A stretch of 64,000 nt of DNA from Rhizobium leguminosarum (GTDB lineage Bacteria; Pseudomonadota; Alphaproteobacteria; Rhizobiales; Rhizobiaceae): the NCBI RefSeq assembly GCF_001652265.1, contig NZ_LWBS01000176.1, positions 32,665 through 96,664 on the forward strand, in the 5' to 3' direction. The position numbers were made by a program, and so were the translations under genes. The notes under the pieces are model-generated. The model ran no database searches, was not told the DNA's origin, and saw only the letters and a list, made by a program, of their open reading frames with translations. Position 1 is the first letter of the stretch; each line of letters starts with the position of its first letter. Below are positions 1 to 8,715 of the stretch, one piece after another.

Positions 1-111
1 GGCGCGAGCTTCTGCCACAACGGCCGCTTCATCGCCGCCGCCAGGACCCGCGGGGCGGCGCTTGCCATGGCCGAGCTGGCGGTAAAGGAGGCGCTTTCGA
101 TCGGGACGTAG
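1..111 (+). CDS. C-terminal end of a MYG1-family protein (partial)
   Basis: The window opens inside a reading frame that ends at a TAG at 109-111, leaving 36 C-terminal residues. The piece has the pattern F-C-H-N-G-R-F-I-A-A-A-R-T-R followed by a helix rich in Ala, Met and Leu. This resembles the C-terminal end of the MYG1/UPF0160 family, where a conserved H-x-x-x-F-I-x-x-x-K/R-T/S-R segment precedes a final helix. MYG1 proteins are DHH-like exonucleases or phosphoesterases. The assignment rests on this short stretch only. The rest of the gene lies outside the window, so domain content cannot be checked. Confidence 0.5.
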   Translation, partial: GASFCHNGRFIAAARTRGAALAMAELAVKEALSIGT

Positions 112-199
112 TCGCGGCAGTTGAGGTGGCGCGGGGCCTGCATCATCGGCGCCGGATCCGCCGACATCAGATTACGCCCACGTGGCCCGCTGGAACGGA

Positions 200-227
200 T
201 TGACTTGCACCCGCGAAGGACTAAGCT
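200..227 (+). promoter_or_regulatory. Possible sigma-70 promoter of the cytochrome c / cox operon
   Basis: TTGACT at 200-205 and TAAGCT at 222-227 are separated by 16 bases, about 70 bases before the cytochrome c gene. The -35 hexamer is close to consensus and the -10 is weak. This is a pattern match only. Confidence 0.3.
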
Positions 228-297
228 TTAAGGATAGAACCACTACCCGCACGCGAATGATTGTGAAGGGTGCGAGTGGCTGGCGACCTTTAGGAGG

Positions 298-699
298 ATG
301 AGGTTTGCCGTGGATTACCGTGTTGTTCTGCTGATCGCCGCATCCGTTATTACCCTTTTCCCTGGTAGCGCCGGGGCGCAGGAGGGCGACGTGACGGCGG
401 GTGCTGCCGTTTTCAAGAAATGCGCGACCTGTCATATCGCCGATTCCGATACGAACAAGGTTGGCCCGTCGCTGAACGGGCTGTTCGGCCGAAAGGCCGG
501 AACGCACCCGAACTTCGCTTATTCGGCCGGAATGAAGGCGGCCGGAGACGGCGGTCTCGTCTGGGACGAGGCGACGCTACGCGACTATCTGCACAATCCT
601 AAAGCGAAGGTGAAGGGCACCAAGATGGCCTTCGTCGGCCTGAAGGACGATCAGGAGATCACCGATCTCATTGCCTATCTGAAGCAATATTCAAAATGA
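298..699 (+). CDS. Periplasmic c-type cytochrome, class I
   Basis: A 133-residue protein with an N-terminal hydrophobic signal sequence ending near A-G-A-Q (about residue 28), so it should be exported to the periplasm. The haem-attachment motif C-A-T-C-H lies near residue 42. A distal Met in K-G-T-K-M-A-F near residue 109 is the likely sixth haem ligand, as in cytochrome c2/c550 proteins. It sits 160 bases before the oxidase subunit II gene in the same direction, so it is a good candidate electron donor to that oxidase. In Bradyrhizobium CoxM a cytochrome c domain is fused to subunit II; here the two are separate proteins. The AGGAGG at 292-297 touches the ATG at 298. An in-frame GTG at 310 has a 12-base spacing, so the start is uncertain by four codons. 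Confidence 0.88.
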   Translation: MRFAVDYRVVLLIAASVITLFPGSAGAQEGDVTAGAAVFKKCATCHIADSDTNKVGPSLNGLFGRKAGTHPNFAYSAGMKAAGDGGLVWDEATLRDYLHNPKAKVKGTKMAFVGLKDDQEITDLIAYLKQYSK

Positions 700-861
700 T
701 GGGCAATATTCCAACTGCGGGCATTACTCCAAATGACGGGTCGCGGCCGGTGGCGAGTGCCTAAATTGCCGTAATTGCCGATATTTTCTATCTGTGCGAT
801 AATAAAGACGAACTTTTTACGGAATGCGGTTTCACGGGTCACTGCTCGAGGAGGAGCGGAC

Positions 862-1680
862 ATGGCTGTCGTGCTGATCCTCGTCCTGATTGTCGTCGGC
901 TCCGTGCTCTTCCATGTGCTGAGCCCGTGGTGGTGGACGCCGATCGCGTCCAACTGGACCTATATCGACAGCACCCTCGTCATCACCTTCTGGATCACCG
1001 GCATCGTCTTCGTGGCGGTGGTTTCGTTCATGGCCTATTGCGTCTTCCGCTTCCGGCACAAGCCAGGCAACCGGGCGCATTACGAGCCCGAGAACCGCAG
1101 GCTGGAATTGCTGCTGGGAGGGGGAACGGCGGTCGGCGTTGCGGCGATGCTGGCGCCCGGCCTAATCGTATGGAACCAGTTCATCACGGTGCCTGCCGAT
1201 GCCGCATCGGTCGAGGTCGTCAGCCAACAATGGCTGTGGAGCTTCCGGCTGCCCGGAGCCGACGGAAAGCTCGGCCGGGCCGAGACGCGCGACGTCACCC
1301 CCGAAAATCCGCTCGGTCTCGACAAGAATGATGCAAGCGGCCTTGACGACGTCATCATCGAGGGTGGCGAGCTGCATCTGCCGATCGGTAAGTCGGTGCA
1401 CATCTTGCTGCGTTCGGTCGATGTGCTTCATGATTTCTACGTGCCGGAGTTCCGCGCCAAGATGGACATGATCCCCGGCATGATCACCTATTTCTGGTTC
1501 ACGCCGACCCGGACAGGAACCTTCGAGATTCTCTGCGCCGAACTCTGCGGCGTCGGCCATCCGCAAATGCGCGGTACCGTCGTCGTCGACGAGGATGCGG
1601 ACTACCAGACCTGGCTCGGGCAGCAGCAGACATTCACCCAGTTGACGGCGTCATCGGGAGAGCCGCCGCCGGCAAACTGA
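862..1680 (+). CDS. coxM: Cytochrome c oxidase subunit II (CoxM-type)
   Basis: A 272-residue membrane-anchored subunit carrying the dinuclear CuA centre that accepts electrons from cytochrome c. Two hydrophobic segments lie in the first 110 residues, followed by the periplasmic cupredoxin domain. The full CuA ligand set is visible: a His in V-L-H-D-F-Y-V-P and the C-A-E-L-C-G-V-G-H-P-Q-M cluster. The intact CuA site makes this a cytochrome c oxidase rather than a quinol oxidase. AGGAGG at 849-854 is 7 bases before the ATG at 862; the frame is open further upstream but without a ribosome site. It is followed by subunits I, III and IV, an order matching the rhizobial coxMNOP alternative oxidase cluster. 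Confidence 0.92.
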   Translation: MAVVLILVLIVVGSVLFHVLSPWWWTPIASNWTYIDSTLVITFWITGIVFVAVVSFMAYCVFRFRHKPGNRAHYEPENRRLELLLGGGTAVGVAAMLAPGLIVWNQFITVPADAASVEVVSQQWLWSFRLPGADGKLGRAETRDVTPENPLGLDKNDASGLDDVIIEGGELHLPIGKSVHILLRSVDVLHDFYVPEFRAKMDMIPGMITYFWFTPTRTGTFEILCAELCGVGHPQMRGTVVVDEDADYQTWLGQQQTFTQLTASSGEPPPAN

Positions 1681-1737
1681 ACCGGCCAGGACGGCCGCGT
1701 GCCGGTTCAAGGAACCGGCGGGAAGGGAAGAGAGATC

Positions 1738-3507
1738 ATGGTCGAGATTCCATCCGGCAGCATCCCATCCGCTGAAGTCGAGGATGTCGAGCTCTATCAT
1801 CCACATAGCTGGTGGACGAAATATGTGTTCAGCCAGGATGCGAAAATCATCGCCGTGCAATATTCGATTACCGCCATCTCGATCGGCCTGGTGGCGCTGG
1901 TGCTCTCCTGGCTGATGCGGATTCAGCTCGCCTTTCCCGGCGCTCTCTCCTTCATCGATGCCGATCACTATTACCAGTTCATCACCATGCACGGCATGAT
2001 CATGGTGATCTATCTCCTGACCGCGCTCTTCCTCGGCGGCTTCGGCAATTACCTCATTCCGCTGATGGTCGGCGCCCGCGACATGGTGTTTCCCTATGCG
2101 AACATGCTGAGCTACTGGATCTATCTGCTTGCGGTGCTGATCCTCGTTGCCGGCTTCTTCGCCCCCGGCGGCCCGACAGGGGCCGGCTGGACGCTTTATC
2201 CGCCGCAATCGGTTCTGTCAGGCACACCCGGCGGCAAGGACTGGGGCATCCTCTTGATGCTCTCCTCGCTGATCGTCTTCATAATCGGCTTCACCATGGG
2301 CGGGCTGAACTATGTGGTGACGGTGCTGCAGGGGCGGGCGCGCGGCATGACGCTGATGCGGATGCCGCTTACCGTCTGGGGCATTTTCACCGCCACCGTG
2401 ATGGCGCTGCTTGCCTTTCCCGCCCTCTTCGTCGCCTGCGTCATGATGCTGTTCGACCGCGTGCTCGGCACCAGCTTCTTCATGCCCGCCATCGTCGAGA
2501 TGGGCACGCAGCTGCAGCATGGCGGCGGCAGCCCGATCCTCTTCCAGCACTTGTTCTGGTTCTTCGGCCATCCGGAGGTCTATATCGTTGCTCTACCGGC
2601 CTTCGGCATCGTTTCGGATCTGATCAGCACGCATGCGCGCAAGAACATCTTCGGCTACCGCATGATGGTCTGGGCGATCGTCATCATCGGTGCGCTGAGC
2701 TTCGTCGTCTGGGCGCACCACATGTATGTCAGCGGCATGAACCCAGCCTTCGGCTTCTTCTTCGCCACCACGACGCTGATCATCGCCGTCCCGACGGCGA
2801 TCAAGGTCTATAACTGGGTGCTGACGCTGTGGCGTGGCGACATCCACCTGACGCTGCCGATGCTCTTTGCGCTCGCCTTCATCGTCACCTTCGTCAATGG
2901 CGGCCTGACCGGCCTCTTCCTCGGCAATGTCGTCGTCGACGTGCCGCTGTCGGATACGATGTTCGTCGTCGCGCATTTCCACATGGTCATGGGGGTGGCG
3001 CCGATCCTCGTCATCTTCGGGGCGATCTATCACTGGTATCCGAAGGTGACGGGACGCATGCTGGACGAGGTGCTCGGCCATATCCACTTCTGGATCACCT
3101 TCCTCGGCACCTATGCGATCTTCTTTCCGATGCATTATCTCGGCCTGCTCGGGGTGCCGCGCCGCTACTTCGAGATGGGAGAGACGGCTTTCGTTCCGCC
3201 TTCGGCCCACACGCTGAACATCTTCATCACCGTCATGGCTCTTGTTGTCGGGGCCGGGCAGATGGTCTTCCTGTTCAATCTGATCTGGAGCCTTTTCCGG
3301 GGCAGGGAGTCCGGCGGCAATCCATGGCGGGCAACGACGCTGGAATGGCAGACGCCGCAAACGCCGCCGGCCCACGGCAACTGGGGCAAGGACCTGCCCG
3401 TCGTTTACCGCTGGGCCTATGACTACAGCGTACCGGGGGCGGCCGAGGATTTCATTCCGCAGAATGTGCCGGCAAGCGATGGCGTCACCCGGGAGGTTCC
3501 GGCATGA
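1738..3507 (+). CDS. coxN: Cytochrome c oxidase subunit I (CoxN-type)
   Basis: The 589-residue catalytic subunit of an A1-type haem-copper oxidase, with about 12 membrane helices. The metal ligands are all present: a low-spin haem His in F-I-T-M-H-G-M, the CuB His and cross-linked Tyr in F-F-G-H-P-E-V-Y, the His pair in W-A-H-H-M-Y, and the haem ligands in V-A-H-F-H-M-V-M-G. The Glu in H-P-E-V-Y marks the D-channel of A1 oxidases. The ATG at 1738 follows GGGAAGGGAAGAGAGATC and gives the usual short N-terminus; an in-frame GTG at 1699 is less likely. The stop overlaps the next start by four bases (ATGA), indicating coupled translation. No haem a synthesis or CuA/CuB insertion genes (CtaA, CtaB, CtaG) lie in this cluster. 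Confidence 0.94.
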   Translation: MVEIPSGSIPSAEVEDVELYHPHSWWTKYVFSQDAKIIAVQYSITAISIGLVALVLSWLMRIQLAFPGALSFIDADHYYQFITMHGMIMVIYLLTALFLGGFGNYLIPLMVGARDMVFPYANMLSYWIYLLAVLILVAGFFAPGGPTGAGWTLYPPQSVLSGTPGGKDWGILLMLSSLIVFIIGFTMGGLNYVVTVLQGRARGMTLMRMPLTVWGIFTATVMALLAFPALFVACVMMLFDRVLGTSFFMPAIVEMGTQLQHGGGSPILFQHLFWFFGHPEVYIVALPAFGIVSDLISTHARKNIFGYRMMVWAIVIIGALSFVVWAHHMYVSGMNPAFGFFFATTTLIIAVPTAIKVYNWVLTLWRGDIHLTLPMLFALAFIVTFVNGGLTGLFLGNVVVDVPLSDTMFVVAHFHMVMGVAPILVIFGAIYHWYPKVTGRMLDEVLGHIHFWITFLGTYAIFFPMHYLGLLGVPRRYFEMGETAFVPPSAHTLNIFITVMALVVGAGQMVFLFNLIWSLFRGRESGGNPWRATTLEWQTPQTPPAHGNWGKDLPVVYRWAYDYSVPGAAEDFIPQNVPASDGVTREVPA

Positions 3508-4217
3508 ACGTCATCCTGGTCTTCCTGGCAGCCATCGCCGCCATCATCATCTGGTGGCTTTCCGGGCAGCGGTTGACCTCGAAGCCCTGGCTCGAAACCG
3601 GCTCTGTACAGCTGCCGGAGCATGACGGCACTGAGCAGCGACAATTGCCGCCGGTGAAGATCGGCCTCTTCGTGTTTCTCGGTGTCGTCGGCGCCGTCTT
3701 CAGCCTCGCCGTCAGCGCTTATTTCATGCGCATGGCATCGGCCGACTGGTGGGGCATGCCGGTTCCGCGCCTGCTCTGGGTTAATACCGCAGCACTGGCC
3801 TTGAGCAGTGCGGCGCTGCAATGGGCGAGACGAGAAGCGGGGCATGGCCGCATGGAAAGCCTGCGGCCGGCGCTTGTTGCAGGACTGGCCCTTGCCGTCT
3901 TCTTTCTCGTTGGACAGATCCAGGCATGGCGGGAGCTGACAGCGGCCGGCTACGTGCTGGCCGATAACCCCGCCAACAGCTTCTTCTATATGCTGACCGG
4001 CCTGCACGGCCTGCATATCCTCGGCGGGCTTGCCGTGCTCGCGCACACGACGGGCAGGGCATTTTCAACGGATGTCGCGCCGGACAGGCTGCGCCTCAGC
4101 GTCGATCTCTCCGCCATCTATTCGCATTTCATGCTCGCCGTCTGGCTGTTGCTGTTCGCGCTCTTTGCCGGCTGGGCGAATGATTTCGTCGATCTCTGCC
4201 GCACCCTTCTGAATTAG
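3504..4217 (+). CDS. coxO: Cytochrome c oxidase subunit III (CoxO-type)
   Basis: A 237-residue integral membrane protein with about seven hydrophobic segments. The motif T-G-L-H-G-L-H-I-L-G-G is the conserved subunit III signature, and a second conserved block, Y-S-H-F-M-L-A-V-W, lies near the C-terminus where subunit III family members have Y-W-H-F-V-D. Its start overlaps the stop of subunit I. A second subunit III-like gene follows 11 bases after its stop, so this operon encodes two members of the family, as in coxMNOP of Bradyrhizobium. Confidence 0.85.
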   Translation: MNVILVFLAAIAAIIIWWLSGQRLTSKPWLETGSVQLPEHDGTEQRQLPPVKIGLFVFLGVVGAVFSLAVSAYFMRMASADWWGMPVPRLLWVNTAALALSSAALQWARREAGHGRMESLRPALVAGLALAVFFLVGQIQAWRELTAAGYVLADNPANSFFYMLTGLHGLHILGGLAVLAHTTGRAFSTDVAPDRLRLSVDLSAIYSHFMLAVWLLLFALFAGWANDFVDLCRTLLN

Positions 4218-4228
4218 GAGATTTGCAG

Positions 4229-4948
4229 ATGGCACAGACTATCGAGACACACGGCGAGCCAGGCCTCCGGCCGGCCGGTCTGCGCGGTGTCGCCGCCGAT
4301 TTCAGCTCGGATCAGCGCGCCTTCAAGACCGCCTCCTGGGGCAAGGCGATGATGTGGATCTTTCTGCTCAGCGACACTTTCGTGTTCGGCTGTTTCCTGA
4401 TCGCCTATATGACCGCCCGTATGTCGACGCCGGTCGCATGGCCCAATCCGAGCGAGGTCTTCGCGCTGCATATCGGCGGCCAGGACGTGCCGCTGATCCT
4501 GATCGCGATCATGACCTTCGTGCTGATCTCGAGCAGCGGCACCATGGCGATGGCGGTCAATTTCGGTTATCGCCGCGACCGCCGCACGACCGCGATCCTC
4601 ATGCTGCTGACGGCGCTTCTCGGCGCATGCTTTGTCGGCATGCAGGCCTTCGAATGGACGAAGCTGATCACCGAAGGCGTGCGCCCCTGGGAAAACCCGT
4701 GGGGGGCGGCACAGTTCGGTTCGACCTTTTTCATGATCACCGGCTTTCACGGCACCCATGTCACGATCGGCGTCATCTTCCTCCTCATCGTCGCCCGCAA
4801 GGTCTGGCGGGGCGATTTCGACGTGGAACGGCGCGGCTTCTTCACCAGCCGGAAAGGCCGCTACGAGGCCGTCGAGATCATGGGCCTCTACTGGCACTTC
4901 GTCGACCTGGTCTGGGTCTTCATCTTCGCGTTTTTTTATCTGTGGTGA
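4229..4948 (+). CDS. coxP: Cytochrome c oxidase subunit III-like protein (CoxP-type)
   Basis: A 239-residue integral membrane protein of the subunit III family. The core motifs T-G-F-H-G-T-H-V-T-I-G and Y-W-H-F-V-D-L-V-W are intact. An N-terminal cytoplasmic stretch of about 40 residues precedes the first helix. The ATG at 4229 has the AGGAG-type site at 4216-4220, 8 bases upstream; a TTG two codons earlier is open but poorly placed. The preceding gene's stop is only 11 bases away. Of the two subunit III paralogues in the operon, this one keeps the more canonical motifs and probably fills the usual subunit III position. The role of the other is unknown. Confidence 0.88.
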   Translation: MAQTIETHGEPGLRPAGLRGVAADFSSDQRAFKTASWGKAMMWIFLLSDTFVFGCFLIAYMTARMSTPVAWPNPSEVFALHIGGQDVPLILIAIMTFVLISSSGTMAMAVNFGYRRDRRTTAILMLLTALLGACFVGMQAFEWTKLITEGVRPWENPWGAAQFGSTFFMITGFHGTHVTIGVIFLLIVARKVWRGDFDVERRGFFTSRKGRYEAVEIMGLYWHFVDLVWVFIFAFFYLW

Positions 4949-4955
4949 GGTCGTC

Positions 4956-5321
4956 ATGAGCGAGACAACGGCGCATGCACAAGTCCAAACGGCGCATGTA
5001 CAGGCACACACCGGACAGCAGCATCCGCTCCGGCTCTATTTCCTCGTCTGGGGCCTGCTCTTCGTGCTCAGCGCGGCGTCCTACATGGTCGATTATCTCG
5101 GCGTCCAGAGCTACTTGAGGTGGACGCTGATCCTGCTGTTCATGATGCTGAAGGCCGGGCTGATCGTCGCCGTCTTCATGCACATGGCCTGGGAACGGCT
5201 GGCGCTCGTCTACGCCATCCTGCTGCCGCCGCTGCTGGTGCTGGTTTTCGTGGCGCTGATGGTGTCGGAGGCGGACTATACGATTTTCACGCGGGTGGCG
5301 TTCTTTGGGACGGGGCCGTAG
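4956..5321 (+). CDS. Cytochrome c oxidase subunit IV family protein
   Basis: A 121-residue protein with three predicted membrane helices, the usual size and shape of the prokaryotic subunit IV (COX4-pro/CtaF) family. The central segment contains M-L-K-A-G-L-I-V-A-V-F-M-H-M, which matches the conserved K-x-x-x-V-x-x-x-F-M-H-L pattern. The ATG lies 7 bases after the stop of the preceding subunit III gene, completing a five-gene oxidase operon with the upstream cytochrome c. The N-terminus has a short Gln/His/Ala-rich cytoplasmic stretch. No transcription terminator is evident after the gene. Confidence 0.82.
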   Translation: MSETTAHAQVQTAHVQAHTGQQHPLRLYFLVWGLLFVLSAASYMVDYLGVQSYLRWTLILLFMMLKAGLIVAVFMHMAWERLALVYAILLPPLLVLVFVALMVSEADYTIFTRVAFFGTGP

Positions 5322-5365
5322 GGGTCTGTTGGACAAGATTGATAGATCAGGGGCAGATTTCGGTC

Positions 5366-6058
5366 ATGACTCAGGAAATCCGGCTCTTTGGCGCTGTTGC
5401 GGTCCGACCTGCCGTTCTTGCTCTCATATCCCGGTTCGAAACCGCCACAGGATTCACGGTTGCGGTCAAGTGGGAGCTCAACCCTATCGTCAAGAAGCAG
5501 ATTGAAGCTGGGGAAGCTTTTGACCTCGTCATCACCAATCCGAACCTGGTTGACGATCTGACCGCCTTGGGAAAAATCAAGGCGGGGAGCGAGGTCGCGT
5601 TCGGCCGGATCGCAATGGGGGTGGCGGCCAAGGCAGGCAGTCGGCCGCTCGACATTGGGTCGGTGATAGCATTTAAACATGCGTTGAAGAGCGCCAGATC
5701 AATCGCCTATGCCAGTGAAGGAAGCAGCGGCGGCTACTTCTCCGGTTTGGTGGAACGCTTGGGAATAGCAGATGAGGTCAAGCCCAAGCTGGTGGCCATA
5801 TCAGGAGGGCAGACAGCGGCGGCCGTCGGCCGTGGGGAAGCCGAGCTGGGCGTTGTTCCGGTGACGTCGATTCTCGCCGCTGCTCCCGAGGTCATGCTTG
5901 TCGGTCGATTTCCGGCAGAACTCCAAAGTTACATCGACTTCGCCATCGGCATCAGCGCCGATTCAACGGACGCAGACGCTGCCAAGCAACTGTCGGAATT
6001 TCTGACGTCAACCGCCGTTGATGACATCCTGGCGGCAAAGGGCGTCGAGCGCCGCTGA
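5366..6058 (+). CDS. ModA-like molybdate/anion-binding fold protein without signal peptide
   Basis: A 230-residue protein of the type II periplasmic-binding (ModA-like) fold. It starts I-R-L-F-G-A-V-A-V-R-P, has the F-D-L-V-I-T-N block of the family, and S-S-G-G-Y-F near the middle where the second half of the ligand cleft lies. The mature-like sequence begins directly at the Met and I see no signal peptide or lipobox, so it probably stays in the cytoplasm, unlike true ABC binding proteins. No ABC permease or ATPase is adjacent. It follows the cox operon by 44 bases in the same direction but is not obviously linked to it. Ligand unknown; a cytoplasmic sensor or carrier role is inference. Confidence 0.75.
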   Translation: MTQEIRLFGAVAVRPAVLALISRFETATGFTVAVKWELNPIVKKQIEAGEAFDLVITNPNLVDDLTALGKIKAGSEVAFGRIAMGVAAKAGSRPLDIGSVIAFKHALKSARSIAYASEGSSGGYFSGLVERLGIADEVKPKLVAISGGQTAAAVGRGEAELGVVPVTSILAAAPEVMLVGRFPAELQSYIDFAIGISADSTDADAAKQLSEFLTSTAVDDILAAKGVERR

Positions 6059-6104
6059 AAGCGTGCTTGATAAGCAGCGATCGCTCACGGTTATCGTCTG
6101 ATTT

Positions 6105-7142
6105 TCAACGCCTCGAAGATGGGTCGTTCCCCTTCTTTTCCCAGGATCGCAGTGCACGCCATAGTACCGTGTTGTCTGCATAACCCAGGACACTGGCAAT
6201 CTCGGACATCGGTGCGGCATGTCGGTCACCGAGATAGTGGGCGGCGAGTGTCTGGCGGTGCTGGCGAACGAGATCGCGAAGCGATACGCCTTCCTCCGAC
6301 AGCCGGCGCTGCAGGCTTCGCGGCGACATCTTCAGTTCGGCGGCAACGGTTGCGACCGTGATCGGCTTGCGGCCGAGATAGATGCTGATCAGAGCCTGGA
6401 CCCTTTCAGTGACGATATCGCCGGCCCCTGGCTCGTTGATCAGATCGCCGATATGCCGCTCCAGGATTTCGACCAGGCTTTTGTCCTCCGCACGGTGCAC
6501 ACGATCGGCCTCCGCCCTGTTCATGACGATCCGGTTGCCGGATTGGCCGAACAGGATGGGCGCGCCACAGATGCGTTCCAGCACAGTGGCATCGCGCGGG
6601 GCGTGATGCTCGAGCTGGATTTCGACCGGCCGCCAGCCACTGCGGAAGCACGAACGGACGAGCTGACAGGAGGCGGCGATCGTGAATTCGCTGTCCTGCC
6701 GGCGCGGCCACATCGCTGGATCGACGATCCGGTAGCTCCAGACAAAATCGCCATTCTCCTCGAACACGCCGGAACTGGTCGCGCCCTGGACCGCGTTCAC
6801 ATATTTCGACAGCCGTTCGAAAGCGCTGCGAATGGTCGGCGAGAGCGCAAAGAGCATGCCGATGGGGCCGATGTCGGCGGGTTTGAACCCGGTGCCCATG
6901 CGAGCTCCCAGTGCCGGTTCGCCGGTTATCGTCGCGGCCTCCTCGAACAGCGCGACATAACGCGCCATGGGCAGGACAGCGTAGGGATCTTCCAATTGCG
7001 AGCGCAGAATGCCGTGCGACGCGAGAAGAAGGTCGGTTTTCCCGGATCTTTTATCGATTTGTTGCACCAGCGGGATCAAGACGGAGGCTCGAATTGAAGC
7101 AACTGCGGGCATGCGGCTGATCAAATGCGATGCAACTGCCAT
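6105..7142 (-). CDS. AraC-family transcriptional regulator (arabinose-binding-like N-terminus)
   Basis: A 345-residue regulator. The first 200 residues match the ligand-binding domain found in OruR/ArgR-type AraC proteins, including the G-x-R-M-G-x-G-F-x-P-x-D-x-G-P-x-G block. The last 100 residues form the double helix-turn-helix, with M-S-P-R-S-L-Q-R-R-L followed by I-A-S-V-L-G-Y-A-D in the second helix-turn-helix. It is transcribed away from the APC permease/amine oxidase genes across a 121-base gap. That arrangement makes it the likely local activator, responding to an amine or its oxidation product. The ligand is not known from sequence. Confidence 0.85.
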   Translation of the reverse strand: MAVASHLISRMPAVASIRASVLIPLVQQIDKRSGKTDLLLASHGILRSQLEDPYAVLPMARYVALFEEAATITGEPALGARMGTGFKPADIGPIGMLFALSPTIRSAFERLSKYVNAVQGATSSGVFEENGDFVWSYRIVDPAMWPRRQDSEFTIAASCQLVRSCFRSGWRPVEIQLEHHAPRDATVLERICGAPILFGQSGNRIVMNRAEADRVHRAEDKSLVEILERHIGDLINEPGAGDIVTERVQALISIYLGRKPITVATVAAELKMSPRSLQRRLSEEGVSLRDLVRQHRQTLAAHYLGDRHAAPMSEIASVLGYADNTVLWRALRSWEKKGNDPSSRR

Positions 7143-7263
7143 TTTCAGCGTCTCCGGTGACCGTCGTGGCGCGAATTATCGATTCATTGGCATAAACTGC
7201 AATTTCGGGGCCAGATCGCCGCGCTTACCTTCTTGGCAACAAACAAGCAAAGAGGGGTTCTCC

Positions 7264-8715
7264 ATGACACTGGAAGCAAGCATGCCCGCACCATTATCGC
7301 CGGAGCGTCGTCTGGCCAGGAACTCGGTCGGCCTCGCCCACATCGTGTTCTTCGTCGTTGCCGCGGCCGCGCCGCTCACGGCCGTCGTCGGCGCTTCGCC
7401 GGCCGCCTTTGCCTTCGGCAATGGCGCAGGCGTCCCCGGCGCTTTCGTGCTCGCCGGCCTGCTTTACCTGCTCTTCTCGGTCGGCTTCACCGCCATGAGC
7501 CGGCATGTGGGCGGGGCAGGCGCTTTCTACACCTATATCACCCATGGCATCGGCAAGCCGGCTGGCGTAGGTGGCGCCTTCATGGCGCTGGTCACCTATA
7601 GCGCGGTTCAGATCGCCATCTACGGCCTGTTCGGTTTCTTCATGGCCAATGCCATAGCGCCCCTCGGGTTGGTCCTGCCCTGGTGGGCTTGGGCCTTCAC
7701 AGCACTCGTCGTCGTGCTGATATGCGGTCAGCGCAACATCGCCTTCTCAGGCGCGATCCTCGGCGTCTGCATGATTGCTGAAATCGCCATATTGCTGGTT
7801 CTGGATCTTGCCATCGTCTTTTCGGGCGGCGGACCGGAAGGCATCAGCATCTCCTCCTTCATGCCATCGTCGGTCTTCGCGCCCGGCCTTGGTGCGGCGC
7901 TGGTCTTCGTCATCGGTTCGTTCATCGGCTTCGAAGCTACGGCCATTTTCGGCGAGGAAGCCGAAAATCCGGAAAAGACCATTCCCCGTGCCACCTATGT
8001 CGCTGTGCTGCTCATCACACTTTTCTATGCCTTCTCCACCTGGGCAATCGTGCAGTTCTACGGTCCAAGCAAGGTGCAGGCCACTGCAGCTGCCGCCCTC
8101 GACAGCTTCTACTTCGCCGCCGCCAATTCCGTGCTCGGCGCGTGGTCGAGCCAGGTGATGAACGTGTTGCTGATCACCAGCCTGTTTGCCTGCATCCTGT
8201 CCTTCCACAATACGCTCAACCGCTATTTCTTCGCCCTGGGCCGTGAAGGCCTGGCCGCACAGATGCTCGGCAAGGTTCACGCCAAGCATGGCTCACCCCA
8301 TGCTGCAGGTCTGCTGCAAAGTCTGATCGCGGCCGTCATCCTTGGCCTGTTCGTGATTTTTGGTGCCGATCCTTACACCGTCGTGTTCTCGTGGATGGCA
8401 GCGCTTGCAGGTATCGGTATCCTGCTGGTGCAGGTGCTGGTCTCCGTCGCGATCGTCATGTTTTTCCGCAAGACGCCGAACAGATACAGCGCCTGGACCA
8501 CGATGATCGCGCCGGCGCTGGCGCTCCTCGGCCTCGTTGGTTCGCTGGTGCTGGTCAGTTCCAATCTCTCACTCCTTTCCGGCAGCGAAAGCCCGATCGT
8601 CAAGGCTTTCCCCTATGCCATGGTGCTGGTGGGCATTCTTGGCGCGCTGTTTGCGGTCCGGGTCAAGAGATCCAAGCCCGCTCTCTACGCCTCCCTTGGA
8701 AAGGTCTTCGAATGA
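7264..8715 (+). CDS. APC-superfamily amino acid/amine permease
   Basis: A 483-residue transporter with about 12 hydrophobic segments, starting L-A-R-N-S-V-G-L before helix 1 and carrying the small-residue-rich helix 1 (A-A-A-A-P-L-T) typical of APC transporters. F-I-G-F-E-A-T-A-I-F-G-E-E in the middle matches the conserved helix 6 and following loop of the family. The ATG at 7264 follows AGAGGGG at a normal distance; the frame is open upstream but without a ribosome site. Its stop overlaps the start of a 57-residue ORF, and the copper amine oxidase gene follows, so the likely substrate is a primary amine or aromatic amino acid delivered to that enzyme. Substrate assignment is from context only. 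Confidence 0.86.
   Translation: MTLEASMPAPLSPERRLARNSVGLAHIVFFVVAAAAPLTAVVGASPAAFAFGNGAGVPGAFVLAGLLYLLFSVGFTAMSRHVGGAGAFYTYITHGIGKPAGVGGAFMALVTYSAVQIAIYGLFGFFMANAIAPLGLVLPWWAWAFTALVVVLICGQRNIAFSGAILGVCMIAEIAILLVLDLAIVFSGGGPEGISISSFMPSSVFAPGLGAALVFVIGSFIGFEATAIFGEEAENPEKTIPRATYVAVLLITLFYAFSTWAIVQFYGPSKVQATAAAALDSFYFAAANSVLGAWSSQVMNVLLITSLFACILSFHNTLNRYFFALGREGLAAQMLGKVHAKHGSPHAAGLLQSLIAAVILGLFVIFGADPYTVVFSWMAALAGIGILLVQVLVSVAIVMFFRKTPNRYSAWTTMIAPALALLGLVGSLVLVSSNLSLLSGSESPIVKAFPYAMVLVGILGALFAVRVKRSKPALYASLGKVFE

Noticed and set aside
7232..7250. A sigma-54-like box (TTGGCA, then AAGCAA, GG to GC spacing of 10) before the permease.
   Set aside because: The -12 part has AA where TT is needed and transcription would start at the ribosome site of the permease, leaving no leader. 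No enhancer-binding protein gene is nearby.
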